DNA from: Selaginella tamariscina
Taxonomy: Eukaryota > Streptophyta > Lycopodiopsida > Selaginellales > Selaginellaceae
Direction of reading: 5' to 3'
Length of the DNA: 64,000 nt
Assembly (NCBI GenBank): GCA_003024785.1
Contig: PUQB01000001.1
Span: 1,129,501 to 1,193,500, forward strand
Shown piece after piece: positions 47,600-58,528 of the stretch. The number at the start of each line of letters is the position of its first letter. Within the stretch, counting starts at the first letter, position 1. The position numbers were made by a program, and so were the translations under genes. Under the pieces are notes generated by a model that worked only from the letters and a program-made list of their open reading frames with translations, had not been told where the DNA came from and searched no databases.

Positions 47600-50080
47600 T
47601 TTCAACATGGTGGAGGTCTTCATTTTTTGTTGTTCTCCTTTACAAGCACAATCTACAATACAATTTAGAGTTCGTGCATCTCTTCAAGTTGTTGTAGATG
47701 TGGTTTTTCCTTCCAATCCATCTCTAAAATGTTATTAGAAGGACATGGAAAAGCTTCTTTATCAGTTCCCAGATCTATAACAACTAGTGGTGGTTGGGAG
47801 GACTACGGTCAACACTCACCATTAAATTGATACAAAGAGGCTACACCAATAAAGGCTCCAATTCGTCGCAAGAGAAGCAAGAGATGGCACAAGCTATTCG
47901 AGATATATTAGCTCAAGAAGTGGTGCGTCGGTCTTGTAGCCCATGGGCTTTTAAGCTTTATATCATCAACAAAGCAAATGGAGGTAAGCGTTTCATGATT
48001 GATTTTTGACCTTTAAATAATGTGATGGTCCTGGATAGTTATTCCATGCCACGCATGGATGACCTTTTTAATAAATTAGGGAAGAGCCATTGGTTCACGA
48101 CACTAAATTTAGCTTCAGGCTATTGGCAGGTCCCTCTCAATTTAGTAGATGTAGCCAAGACTTCTTTTCGAACATCTAGTGGATTATATGAGTTCACGGT
48201 GATATCTTTTGGTTTGATAAATTGCTCCAACAATGTTTTAATGGCTCATGAATGAAGTCATTTAATGTTTGTAGAAGTGTTTGTGGATGATCTTTTGGTG
48301 CATTTAACTGGCACATGGGAAGAACATTTGCTCACGTGGAGTAGATCTTATTATGATTGTGGTGATATCAATTGATGTTGAAATTGTCAAAGTGTAAGTT
48401 TGGTCAGATTTGTGAAGTATTTGGGAGTTTTTATTTCTCGTGAGGGTGTTCGTCCAAATCAAGCAAAGATTCAGGTAGTGAAGGAGTTCCTAGTTCCAAA
48501 AATACGTCACGAACTTCTAGGCAAGGTGACTTATTTAGTGTAATTCATTCCACATTAAGATTATCAATTCACAATTCATCATTGTTCAGGTTATTCCATG
48601 GCAAATGTGGATGCTTTGTCACAAGTACCAGTTGTTGTAGGTGTCCTATCGTCTTTAGAACCCACATCATTGCCTAGTCTCCGCGAGATCAAGTTGGCAC
48701 AACATTTGGAATCATGGAGTCAATAGATAATATATGCATTCAAAGCTCTTGAGTTGGCTACAAATGTTGATATTAATTTTTGGGACCATGTTGCAAAGTT
48801 CATGATGATAGAGAATCTTTTTTATTTTGTGGAACCAACTTGTGCAGGTACTTTGGTTGACGATGATTTGACCACTGTCAAACCACCAGATGGAGCGAAA
48901 GAGCAATAAGGACGAACAATCGAGTGGGGAAGGTACAACGGGTACTAGCCAATAGTGACAGCTGCCAGATGGCACTAATAGCGGCTAGATCTGATCGTTT
49001 AGATCAACTACCAAGGTACCCGAGACAACACGCGTGAGGGAAGCGCATTAAGGCGGTAGGACAAATCTCTGTCACTGGGTGGCATGCCAGTAGGGAAGTG
49101 CCACCTGGGCCTACAACCTAGCACCAATTGACCCTTTATTTAAGGAGGAAGGCAAGCAATGGGTTGGGGCCCATCTTCTTCATTGTATCTTGTTCCGACC
49201 TTCTTTGAGGAAGGGGCCATCTGGCAATACATATATAATAATCTCTTTTGTCTACTATTGCCTCCTTGCCAGATCTTCCCTCTCCTTCTCCTCAACCATA
49301 TCAGGCCAGTAGCAGCACCATCGGACACGAGCTCCAACCCACATGTGCATGGACCCTCTCGACATCTAGGTAGAGGCCACCATAGCACCTTCTTGCATCT
49401 CCTAAGGTAAAGGTCAAACCTCTGGGATTGGGCATTGGCAACAGCATCCTGGTGACCATCAAAGCTACCTAAGTCACCCACATATGGCCTGTAGAGTCCC
49501 CAATGACCATACTCCACCTCAGTTGGTAATCCCGTTATGTTATATACCTCACTTTCTTCATTCTTTTCATGATGACCCTCTCTTTGATCATCTCGGGTTT
49601 CACAAAGTGTTGGACAAGTGACGTTCACGATTCTATTGGCCTCAGCTCTGACATGACCTTCATTAATATTTGCAAACATGTCATTTTTGTTAAGTTCGGA
49701 ATCCTCCTCCTAATAGTCGTCTACAATCTATTCAAGTTCTTGGTCCATTTGAGCTGGTTGCATACGATCTCATTGGACCATTTTCAGTAATGACATCATA
49801 TGCTATTGTTCTATTTGACTATTTGACAAGGTACATGGAAGTTTGGGCTCTTCTAGAGGCCAAGCCAACTCATGTGACAAATTTCTTGTTTCATCAAGTG
49901 GTGTTAATGCATAGGTGTCTAGAGGGTATTCTTTCAAATTAAGGACCTTATCTCATAGCCGAAGTTTTAAGTTTGCTAACTATGAGGTTGGGGATTAAAC
50001 AGTCTTTCATGACACCCTATCATCCATAAACTGATGGTTTAGTAAAGTGACTCCCGTACTTTTAAGTGTATATTATCTAA
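47600..50080 (+). pseudogene. Ty3/gypsy pol relic, interrupted
   Basis: Reverse transcriptase is recognisable at 47880-48480: VVRRSCSPWAF, DSYSMPRMDDL, LNLASGYWQVPL, SGLYEFTVISFGL, and the catalytic FVDDLLV. The frame is broken by stops. The RNase H part is mostly missing. A decayed ADALS-like junction follows at about 48600. The integrase core begins at about 49750 (AYDLIGPF, FDYLTRYMEVW). About 850 bp of unrelated DNA at roughly 48880-49735 separates the two parts. That insert has a TATTTAAGG box and looks LTR-like. I did not find its borders. Confidence 0.85.
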
Positions 50081-50280
50081 GTATGTGAATCAGTGTCAGA
50101 TTAATTGGGATCAATACTTGCCCTTCTTTAATTTGTTTATGTATCTTTTGTCCATTAGTCCATTGGAGTCCCCATTTCATTCCCTATATATGGTCGTTCC
50201 CATGTGTTTTCTTTTAATGTTGGTTCTTCTTCTTTTCATCCTATTTCAACAGATGCACAAACATGAATCTGGTATTTAGA

Positions 50281-50871
50281 TCAAACTTTTCTGGTGTTGT
50301 GTTGTTAACAAAGGTATCTCATGCTTAAGAGATACAGCAATGACACTATAATGCTTAACATTTATTTGTCCCTGATTATTTTGTAAGTGATGAAGTACTA
50401 GTCTTATATTCGAAAATGCATTCCAAAGGGTTGTCTTTTAAATTAATTTCCAAGTGGCTAGATCCATATTTCATTATATGAAGATTGAATCCATGGTCCA
50501 CAATTTAAATGAAGTAAATTAGAATGTACATGTTCAACGATGTCTTTGTAACATCGACATTCGAATTCAAAAGGAATAATATAAGAATTTTATAAAATAC
50601 ACCTTAAATACTAAGGTATATACTAAAACTATATATGGATGTCAGATAGGACAATAGGATTAAATCAAAAGCTGTCTAAAATAGGATAACCTTTTTATAT
50701 ATAATTAAGGGTTTGTTAACCTTGTGTTAGGTTGAATACACATTTTTTTCACAAATTTTAGGGTCTTTTTCAATTCATATATATATATAGAGAGAGACTC
50801 AGTCAAATTTGCATGTTGGTCAATATGGATCGTATATAGCACGAGTGCTTGACCTAGATCAACAATTATTC
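50281..50871. other. AT-rich spacer before the F-box gene
   Basis: I see no gene. The last 150 bp hold (TA)n and (GA)n runs and are the probable promoter of the F-box gene. Confidence 0.5.
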
Positions 50872-52310
50872 ATGGAGAATACTTGGGACTCGCTACCATC
50901 AGATTTGTTAGTGGACATCTTAGAAAAGTTTGACAATTTGCAAGATCTTGTAGCCGCAAGTGGTGTTTGCAAACAATGGAAGCAGGCCTCTCACTCGGTA
51001 AGCTCCATAGTCTTTCAACAATGTCACTGGGGTATAGTCCATTTCTGAAATGCAAGACACACGGGTGGTATTGTGACTGCATTCTTACATGCCTTTCCAA
51101 CATGATTTCTCGCTCTGTATGCCTATCTAGACTTGTTCTCGACTATTCAGCAGCATATTGTACTGGCTTGTCTTCAACGATGTTGAATCTTATCTCGAGT
51201 TGCAAGTCGCTTACCGAGCTTGAAATCCATAATATTGGGAAGCAGAAGCTGCCCTCATCTCTTACAAGCCGCCTGAGAAAACTCAAGTTGGTTGGCCCTG
51301 TTTATCACGATTCAGTCGAGTATAACAAATGCCAGAACTTGGAGGAACTCGAGATTTGCTATTTGAATGAAGCTGTGAAGACCTCCTTAAGCTTACCAAA
51401 GCTCCGAGCCATGCATTTTCAGGTTTTGTTTATGGGAGTGTCCTCGAAGTAGATGCTCCGGTAGCTAAAGAGATTGGCATAAGCTGCGTGTCCAGTCTTT
51501 ATATACATGCAGAGAGAGTGGAGACGCTTATGTTATACGATACAGAGCTAGTTCAAGGTCCACGAAACTTGGAAAGGCTCGAGCTGGAGGGAAAGAAAGT
51601 GTCACAAGAAGATTTGAATAACACTCTTGCTCCGTGCACAGTGGTACCGTGGATTAAGAGCTTGAAAATCAGTCCTCGTCTTTCAATGATGCAACCTGAT
51701 TACATGATGCCCTCCGTTGGTTTCTCTCGCTCTTTCTTCACTTTGATGTCTCAACTTAAAACACTGAGAGAGCTGGAGTTGATCTTCGATATAGTTCTAC
51801 AGGTGAGTATGAGTTTCATAGTATCAAGAACACCATAGAGGTAGTATATATGCGTTGTGTCTGTCTTTATATACTCTCGTGCTTTAATGTTGACAAGTTC
51901 AGCGATGTTTGCAGTTGGATCCTGAAGAGAGTAAGATAAGTGGTTCCTTTCAGAGTCTAGATGTTCTTGTGCTGAATGTATCAAAGTTGCCTACCCGCCT
52001 CCTCGTGTACTTAGCAGATCTGAAACGTATGGATGATGACAGACCGGAGGCATACAAAAGGTTTGTGACTACATGGAGGTTCCTCAAGGATTTGTTTGCA
52101 TGTAAGAAAGTGGAGCTGAGGTGTGACTATGATCAACCATGCCCGGAACTCATGAGTTTGCTAGAAGAGAACCAGTTTGAAGACATGACATTTGGAAGCA
52201 AGCGAAGAGTTGCTTACATTACTAGGCACTACCCCCCCAGAGCTCATGAGTTTGTTGGAAGAAAACCAGTTTGAGGAATGTAAAAGCATAGAGAGCTTAT
52301 ATAATCATAG
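50872..52310 (+). pseudogene. F-box/LRR protein gene with three frame breaks
   Basis: Begins MENTWDSLPSDLLVDILEKF, a canonical F-box, ending VCKQWKQASH. The LRR-like body continues in a second frame (51040-51415, SLTELEIHNIGKQKL, LRKLKLVGP), then a third (51415-51801, ERVETLMLYDTEL, RNLERLELEGKKV). An intron follows (51802-51914, CTACAG|GTGAGT to TTGCAG), then a last exon with FKDL/KKVELRCDY words. A third break lies in a run of seven C at 52232-52238. Beyond it PELMSLLEENQFE repeats the sequence found 90 bp earlier. The first two breaks equal one missing base each and the third one extra base. Elsewhere conservation looks protein-like, so the gene could be intact with consensus errors. As given, it cannot encode the full protein. 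Confidence 0.75.
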
Positions 52311-52338
52311 TTTACTGATATAAGTTAATATGAGAACT

Positions 52339-52856
52339 TCAATCATCGTCTGAATCTGATCTATCCTGCTCGTGCCCAGACACAACCCTCTCAAGAAAAT
52401 CTCTACAAACCTTCTGCTCCACAGCCTCGGAGCTGCTTCCATCGCCAAGAACAGGTCCCACTTGATATAATGTAAAAGCTACATCTGTGCAAGTATTTCT
52501 ATTAATCACTAAATACGGGTGTTAGAGTGCGTATATATACATGTATACTTACCTTCAGGAGTGCAGCGTTTGCCACCGAAATGATGCAATCCAACAAGAG
52601 TGGCCTTGACATTGGTCTGGTTGTAGACTAGAACAGTAGGTAAGTTGAAGTCCGGATAATTGTTGATACAGTCAGTGGATATAATCTTCACAAACTTAGT
52701 TCCAGGATACTTCGCAGCCAGTTCTTCGAAACATTGCCCCAATACCTGACACTCAGGTATCCTGCATATACATGCAATCAAAACACACACACACACGTCG
52801 TTAAATACTAAACACTTTACAAATACAATGCAGAAATTCCCGTGTGTGTGTGTGTG

Positions 52857-52944
<88 letters not shown>

Positions 52945-53486
52945 TGTCCTTCATCTGCTGTATATCCATGAATACGTGTATATAGAAGCTGAAACACACT
53001 ATCAACGCACGCACACTAACCCGTCTTTATATAAATGCACCACAACCCAAACCTCTGGAGGAGCGTTAGAGACCTCACGTACAAAATCAGAGCCTGCAAT
53101 TTGTTGTACAGATCCAAACCTCGGTTTTCCAGATAGCTCCTTTAGCTCCAACAATCTCTTCTTCCTGTCAAAGACTTCAATTAACAAGTCTCCTAACGAA
53201 CGATACGCATCTGCATAATCTACAAGATGCTGATGAAATGGTACCTGTATTCCTCGAGAAACCTGGAATCGTCAAGATCAAGATCATCCTCCAGCTCCTC
53301 AAGCTCTTCCTCCTCCTTCGAATCTAGCCATTGTTTGCTCTTCTTACCGTACTCTGCAGCCGGCTCCCATGGCGCCGGCTTCTCTACTGGTGCCTTCGGC
53401 GGCAGATTTCCAATCTTCCTCTGCAAATCGTCCCATTCCGTCGTCGTCCCGTGCGGATCCTTGTACACGAAGTGATAATCTGCCAT
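52339..53486 (-). CDS. Phosducin-like protein 3 (PLP3/PDCL3-type)
   Basis: A thioredoxin-fold co-chaperone that assists CCT in folding tubulin and actin. Four exons. Exon 1 (from 53486) is MADYHFVYKDPHGTTTEWDD with the LPPK motif and an acidic coiled stretch (EEEELEELEDDLD). Exon 2 has RFGSVQQIAGSDFVREVS and WVVVHLYKDG. Exon 3 has the thioredoxin-like core (KFVKIISTDCI, NLPTVLVY, HHFGG). Exon 4 ends in the acidic SDSDDD tail typical of PDCL3. Order and motifs match the family throughout. The intron between exons 2 and 3 holds the triple microsatellite at 52841-52934. The 5' end lies 88 bp from the tRNA-Thr gene. Confidence 0.9.
52841..52934. repeat. Compound (TG)n(TA)n(GA)n microsatellite
   Basis: Three different dinucleotide runs abut inside one intron of the phosducin-like gene: TG 52841-52863, TA 52868-52890, GA 52891-52934. 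Confidence 0.95.
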
Positions 53487-53574
53487 TCTGCTGAAAGAAC
53501 CCTAAAATCTGAGATTTAGGATTCTTAGAAAATTATTTCGTAGAATATGAAAACCTATTTTTTCAATCTATGTG

Positions 53575-53646
53575 GCCTCTATAGCTCAGTGGTAGAGCGT
53601 CAGTCTTGTAAACTGAAGGTCCAGAGTTCGATACTCTGTGGAGGCA
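53575..53646 (+). tRNA. tRNA-Thr (anticodon TGT)
   Basis: A 72-base cloverleaf without intron. The acceptor GCCTCTA pairs with TGGAGGC. The D arm is AGCTCAGTGGTAGAGC. The anticodon stem TCAGT/ACTGA encloses CTTGTAA with anticodon TGT. The T arm is CAGAG-TTCGATA-CTCTG. The discriminator is A. A/B-box-like sequences are present as expected for Pol III. Confidence 0.95.
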
Positions 53647-53699
53647 GTCTTTCACATTTTGCCCGTTAGACCTAACTGCGTTATTTAGACTTAGGTTAA

Positions 53700-53880
53700 C
53701 GGGTGACCGTTGGCTATGGCGCTTTAGCTAGCGTTTGCATTTCCTCGGTTCTTATTGGCTATGGCGCTGTAGGTTTCGCAAGCTGTGTCAATTCCGAAGC
53801 TGCCAGCGGATCGACATTTGTTCTTGCGAGGTCAGACTTTCATCAGCTTTCCAGTGAGTTTACTGGCTATGGCGCTTAGA
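53700..53880 (+). repeat. Three short repeats TGGCTATGGCGCT..AG
   Basis: Near-identical 16-17 mers at 53710-53727, 53755-53772 and 53863-53879, between the tRNA and the lysozyme gene. Unit distances are 45 and about 107 bp. Confidence 0.85.
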
Positions 53881-54127
53881 TTTCCATTCAAAGATTCATT
53901 TTGCAATGTCACGCGATAGGTCGGATTTTGTACAACCGCGCTAGCAGCTGCTCAGTCCGTGCTGCCATGGCTTACGGAGGAATCTCTCGGTTCTCCGAGA
54001 ATGGACTGGCCTTACCAGCGAGGCCGTCTTCGTCACAGAAGAAAAAGGAAAAAACAGGAACCTTTATACGGAAAAGCATAACAATTTCTAGGAGGAAAAG
54101 GAAGCAGGCTAGTCCGGGGAGGAGAAG

Positions 54128-55030
54128 ATGCGGAGCCTGCTGCACTCATACAGAGTCGAGCTTCGTCCGCTGCTTGACGCTATCCGGTTCGTGGAATCCA
54201 GCAACCGAGCCGACTGTCCGGATGGTGACGGTGGTGCAAGCATCGGACCGCTTCAAATCTCGGAACATTACCATCTTGATGCATGGAAGAACGGTCGGAC
54301 ATATTCATGGCTCCGGTGCAGGTAATTTATTCGTATTTATCTATCATTACTTTATTTACGTATAGATTTAAGTTACATTTACAGAGAACTGGAGCATGCG
54401 GAGAACACGGTGGTGGCATATTGGATGAGATACTGTTCAGACGCTCTGTCTAGAAAAGACTGGGAAATCCTGGCTAAGATTCACAACGGTTAGCATCGAA
54501 ATGATTCATTTGATTTAGTCCTAGTGTTCTAAAATCCTACGTGCAGGTGGTCCTCAGGGGCCTCAAAGAGAAAAAACGGCTTACTATTGGAGTAAAGTTG
54601 CTAAGCACTTGGAACAAATGCAAGCTCCACCTCCTGTATTGAAGTCAGGTTATCAGAAAAGTAATGCCGATGCCACAATCGCTCCTCGGTCTCTCTCTAG
54701 ATGCTCCTCGTTTACTACCCTTGATCGTAAAATAGACTGCAAGCTGAAACACGGTGCGTTCTGTACATTAAGCACAGACACACATATAAACATATATTTA
54801 ATCTTTTTATACAGTTCGTTTAGCAGCTAAATCATGTTTGTTGACTCTCATGGTGGGTCTCATGAGACTTTGTAATTGTTTCACATCTGTTTAGCTATGT
54901 TGCTTTATATAGAGTTTGTATACACAAAGCCAACTGCTGCCGTTCATGTTATGAAGGTCTGAAGGTGTCGGCTGCCGAGAGGCAAAAGCCGATTGTCAGC
55001 AAGCACAGGAAGCACGGAGAGCACCTTTGA
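54128..55030 (+). CDS. Invertebrate-type (i-type, destabilase family) lysozyme
   Basis: Predicted to cleave peptidoglycan. Exons 54128-54321, 54385-54488, 54547-54753 and 54957-55030 join to 579 nt, 192 residues. The domain spans about residues 10-125. IRFVESSNRADCPDGDGG carries the catalytic Glu of the family, and SIGPLQISEHYHLDAWK is the i-type signature. VVAYWMRYCSDAL, LAKIHNGGPQG and AYYWSKVAKHL complete the fold. Splice junctions keep the signature contiguous (IHNG|GP), so the gene is a working eukaryotic exon structure. No signal peptide is visible, and Cys content is low compared with secreted animal members. The closest shape I recall is the Cys-poor form known from some bacteria. The C-terminal exon is uncertain: a better polypyrimidine acceptor at about 54814 would give a different, hydrophobic tail. 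Confidence 0.8.
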
Positions 55031-55129
55031 CGGATATATCTTCGACTTTGAACGTTCACTATTCGGAGCTTCACTTTAAAGCCAGCTCCTCGGAGATCCG
55101 AGGAGGATACATGATCTTAACATTCAACA

Positions 55130-57214
55130 TCTTGGGTTAGAGTACACGTATTTATCTTCTGATGTCGATGGGGTGAAAGGTGGCAAATTAGTGGATAACG
55201 TACAATGCAACGAAGAACTAGGCCACTGTGGGGAGAGCGGGAGCCCGATTGATGGTATCGTAGAAAGACGATCGCTGTCGAGGTGATTCTATTTAATTAG
55301 ATTTAGCCTAAGAAAATGTAATGGAGCGAACTAATATATCAAACCATGCTTACGCACTTCATACTTTTTACACTAACTATGTGGATGCTTGGACAGTGAC
55401 GAGGTCGAACATCGAACATCAGAAGACTACTGGAGGAGTCCGGAATCATTCGGTCCGAACAGCCTGGATATGCTCTACTCTAGCGAGCTGTCAGAGCAGA
55501 AAGAGGAAGAAATCTTCACAGAGTTGGCTAGGCTTCTTCCACTGGACCTCTCCAACTCGGACAGGGTATGTGAAAGCTTTGAATTCCCTCGAGCTGCAGT
55601 AGAGACTGAGTATGCTACTCCGGTGCTAAACAAACGGGTCGTGAGCTTCATCAACTTGGACCTGTCTAGATCGGCCCTCTTCAAAGAGGACGTGTCGAGC
55701 TTGGTCGACGACGGTCAACAGAGTCAAGAACGGTTCACGAGCACGGGGTTGTCCGAAGCTACTCCGGATCAGCAGAGTCAACGGGCATTTGGCTCTGACC
55801 AATCGGCTACGGTCGACAGTGGTCCTAAGACAACGGAGTCGGACCAGTCAGATTCTACAACAAACAATGAGAAGCCCCTACTTTTTCCGCTAAAGGAGAA
55901 GGATTTGTTATCAGAACTTGCAGATGTGCTTCACTTGCCACAACCAGTAAGTTCTACTACAGAGCAGAAGGAAGCCGAAGATGGGATTATGGTACAGATT
56001 GAAGGCAGAAGAATGCGAGAGAAGAAGGTTGAGGATGACGTGATGGTGATTGAGAAAGCTGACAATCAGAATGAGCCGCTAGTGGGAACTACTGCCAAGT
56101 TTTCGGACTTCTTGCTTGAGATCCCTGATCCTTCTGCATCCGTGGAGTATGTCAAGGCTCTGTTTTCTTGCGAGGACGTGCTGCTGGAGAAGCTGTGTAA
56201 GGCACCTGAGCCGAGGTACGAACAGTCTGCACATATATAAAGATGTGATAAACCATCGTACTGGTAACTTTAGTAGTCTTATGTGCTTTATACATAATAA
56301 GATGTTATGTATCTATGACCATATACGCAATGTGTGTATCCACCATTACACGGTACACATCACACATGCATGTCTGTATGCAAGGCAATGTGTATATCTA
56401 TAGAGGAGGGTATCCTCTTATAATACTAACCTACTGCTTTATGTGTACCAGGGAAAAGGAAGTTTGCGTGTCAGCAGGAACGGCAGAGTCCCGGACAGGA
56501 AGAAGTTTTTCGGCATGTACATGTCATACTGGGAGTGAAAATCGCGTTAGCTCGTCACTGAAAAGGCTTTGTGCAGTGTGGGACGAGCAGGACGTGGATT
56601 TGCTGACTCGCTCCTTGCGTTTCAAGATGCTTACCGAGGTAACCAGTTTTACTGATTTATAACATTAAAATAATACTTAGTACAAATAAATCCCGTACCC
56701 ACTTCATTCACGCATATATACTGCTCGTTAACAAACTTATATGTACAGTTTCTAAGGGATATCTTACTCGTTATATTATGGTCTCTACTCCCCTCGTCAG
56801 CATTAACACACACACACAATGCAGAATAAAACGAAGGATATGCCCTGTATAGCATGGGAAATACAAGCATTGCAAAACATGCAGAAGAATGCAAAGTCGC
56901 GAAAGGCAGCAAAGGATGTGATACAGCAGCAGAGGGACATGATCTACGTGAATATTGGAGCTTATGCTACCAGAAGTGAAAGGTACCAGCTGTATGCCAC
57001 GTGGGGTGTTCGTAAGCTGCCAAGTGGACGGCTTAAAAAGCTGGTTTACGAGCTGTTGTGGAGAGATCCCAAGAGGTAAGGGAAAAAAATATATATAGAT
57101 AATTTGTACATATATAAAATTTATAAATGAGGTAGCAACCTTTGATCAATTAGTAAACTTTTATTCTTTCTCAGGTATTACGAGAGTGCCGCACTTGTGA
57201 CCCTTTATCTTTAA
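55130..57214 (+). CDS. Kinesin-7 (NACK-type) tail-like protein without motor
   Basis: Exons about 55130-55282, 55397-56215, 56452-56638, 56825-57075 and 57175-57214 join in frame. The first 350 residues are acidic and Ser-rich with no domain I recognise. The C-terminus, SERYQLYATWGV, LKKLVYELLWRDPKR and YYESAALV, resembles the end of the plant kinesin-7/NACK C-terminal domain (DUF3490), which reads like LYxKWGI, LWTDP and ESAxLVA. No motor domain is present in the 2 kb upstream, which holds the lysozyme gene. The start is unclear. An open stretch in another frame at 54958-55137 contains RRAPLTDISSTLN and may be the true N-terminus joined through a missing base. A decayed fragment of the same gene lies at 36600-36765. 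Confidence 0.55.
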
Positions 57215-57928
57215 GGTAAACTGTAAACTCTGTAAGATATAATTTCAAACTTGTCACTCAAAATCCGTAAGTGTATAACATACAGCAATACAACATGGTG
57301 AGAGAGATCAATAATTTTTATTAGCTAATTCATGTATATATTTGTATTTATATTTTCTCTAGATTTACTATATACTTTCAATCTTATATTTCCCAGGTTA
57401 TAGCTTATGTTAGTATACATTATATTTATTCTAAATCATGTAATAGTAGAGAATATTTTCAAATGGCGGGAAACATATATATGAAATAAAGCACAATTTG
57501 GACAACTTCACTGCCCCCATGGAGGATCGAACTCCAGGCCTTCAGTTTACAAGACTGACGCTCTACCACTGAGCTATAAAGGCTTAATTTAAAAATATTT
57601 TTGAGCCAAATCTTTCGTAGAGGAATGATTAAGGTCGTCATTGAATATAGTAAATTCGTAAGTGTCTAACAAAAATATAACATTTCCCACGAAATTTGAC
57701 ACAGCGGTTCTTGGTGGAGATTGTCTCTACCTACTTTATTGTACACACACATGCTCACATATGTCTTGATGTAAGCACATACAATGGTAGTTGGTTATAA
57801 CGATGGGTTGGATGGTGCAGTCTGCATGAAAGTCTTTGACTTAGACATAGGATGTGACACGAATGGCGGGAAACATTCAAATGTCTATTTTAAAATTTAA
57901 ATATTATTACAAATTTTGCTGATGGTTA
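57215..57928. other. Intergenic stretch containing the second tRNA
   Basis: Holds the 3' UTR of the kinesin-tail-like gene, the tRNA-Thr at 57512-57583 and the left border of the Harbinger element. AATGGCGGGAAACAT occurs twice (about 57462 and 57863), in direct orientation on either side of the tRNA. Confidence 0.6.
57512..57583 (-). tRNA. tRNA-Thr (anticodon TGT), second copy
   Basis: 72 bases with the same anticodon arm as the first copy. The acceptor GCCTTTA pairs with TGGGGGC through three G-U pairs. The T arm is TGGAG-TTCGATC-CTCCA. It is inverted relative to the copy at 53575. Flanks show no obvious similarity between the two. Confidence 0.9.
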
Positions 57929-58528
57929 GAGACGGTTGACATGTACCGTCGCCATTACAAGGGTGAGGGTGAGGATAAGACCCTTTTGTAAATGCCACAT
58001 CAGCCTAATAGTTATTAATAAATACAACACCCTCACTCTTCAAAAAGTAAAGGTAAAATGTAAAATATAAATGTGACCTAATCTTTATATCACATCAGCA
58101 AGAGCAATGTTAGGGTAGGGCTCAATATTCTTATGGAATTCCAGATGATTCAATAGAAAAAATAAAGATGTATATAACCATATTTATGCTCTTCTATTTG
58201 AAGCATTGGATATGGCTATTTTCCAAGTAATTCAATAGTATATTATTAAAAAAAGGACTAGGTCAAACTTGTATGATGTTGAAAGACTCACATTCTTACA
58301 CATTCATTTACAAGCATCTACTATACTATATTACTGTAGGTTCCATTTGCTTAAGGAAGGTGAATTTTATATTCGACCTCGTTCTTTACATTGGTGGGAA
58401 CATTGAAATTTTGTAATTAATGAAAATGATAGTGACAGGTATAGGGAATTGTTTCAAATTAATTGAGAATAATTTAAATTCATATGTGACATATGTGACA
58501 TGGTAGCCCCAACAATAGAGTCTACACC

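Noticed and set aside
49140-49679. 179-codon minus-strand ORF
   Set aside because: Lies in the LTR-like insert of the gypsy relic, shows no known motif and has unusual composition. Not supportable as a gene.
52817-53014. Minus-strand ORF with Ser-Leu and Tyr-Ile repeats
   Set aside because: It is a translation of the compound microsatellite in a phosducin-like gene intron.
53901-54365. Longer ORF overlapping the lysozyme start in another frame
   Set aside because: The lysozyme frame begins at 54128 and carries the domain. The upstream frame shows only Arg/Lys-rich sequence and is closed by stops without a usable junction.
54128-57214. A single lysozyme-kinesin-tail fusion gene
   Set aside because: The lysozyme frame ends in a stop at 55030 (or earlier with the alternative acceptor), and no junction I tried joins the two frames.
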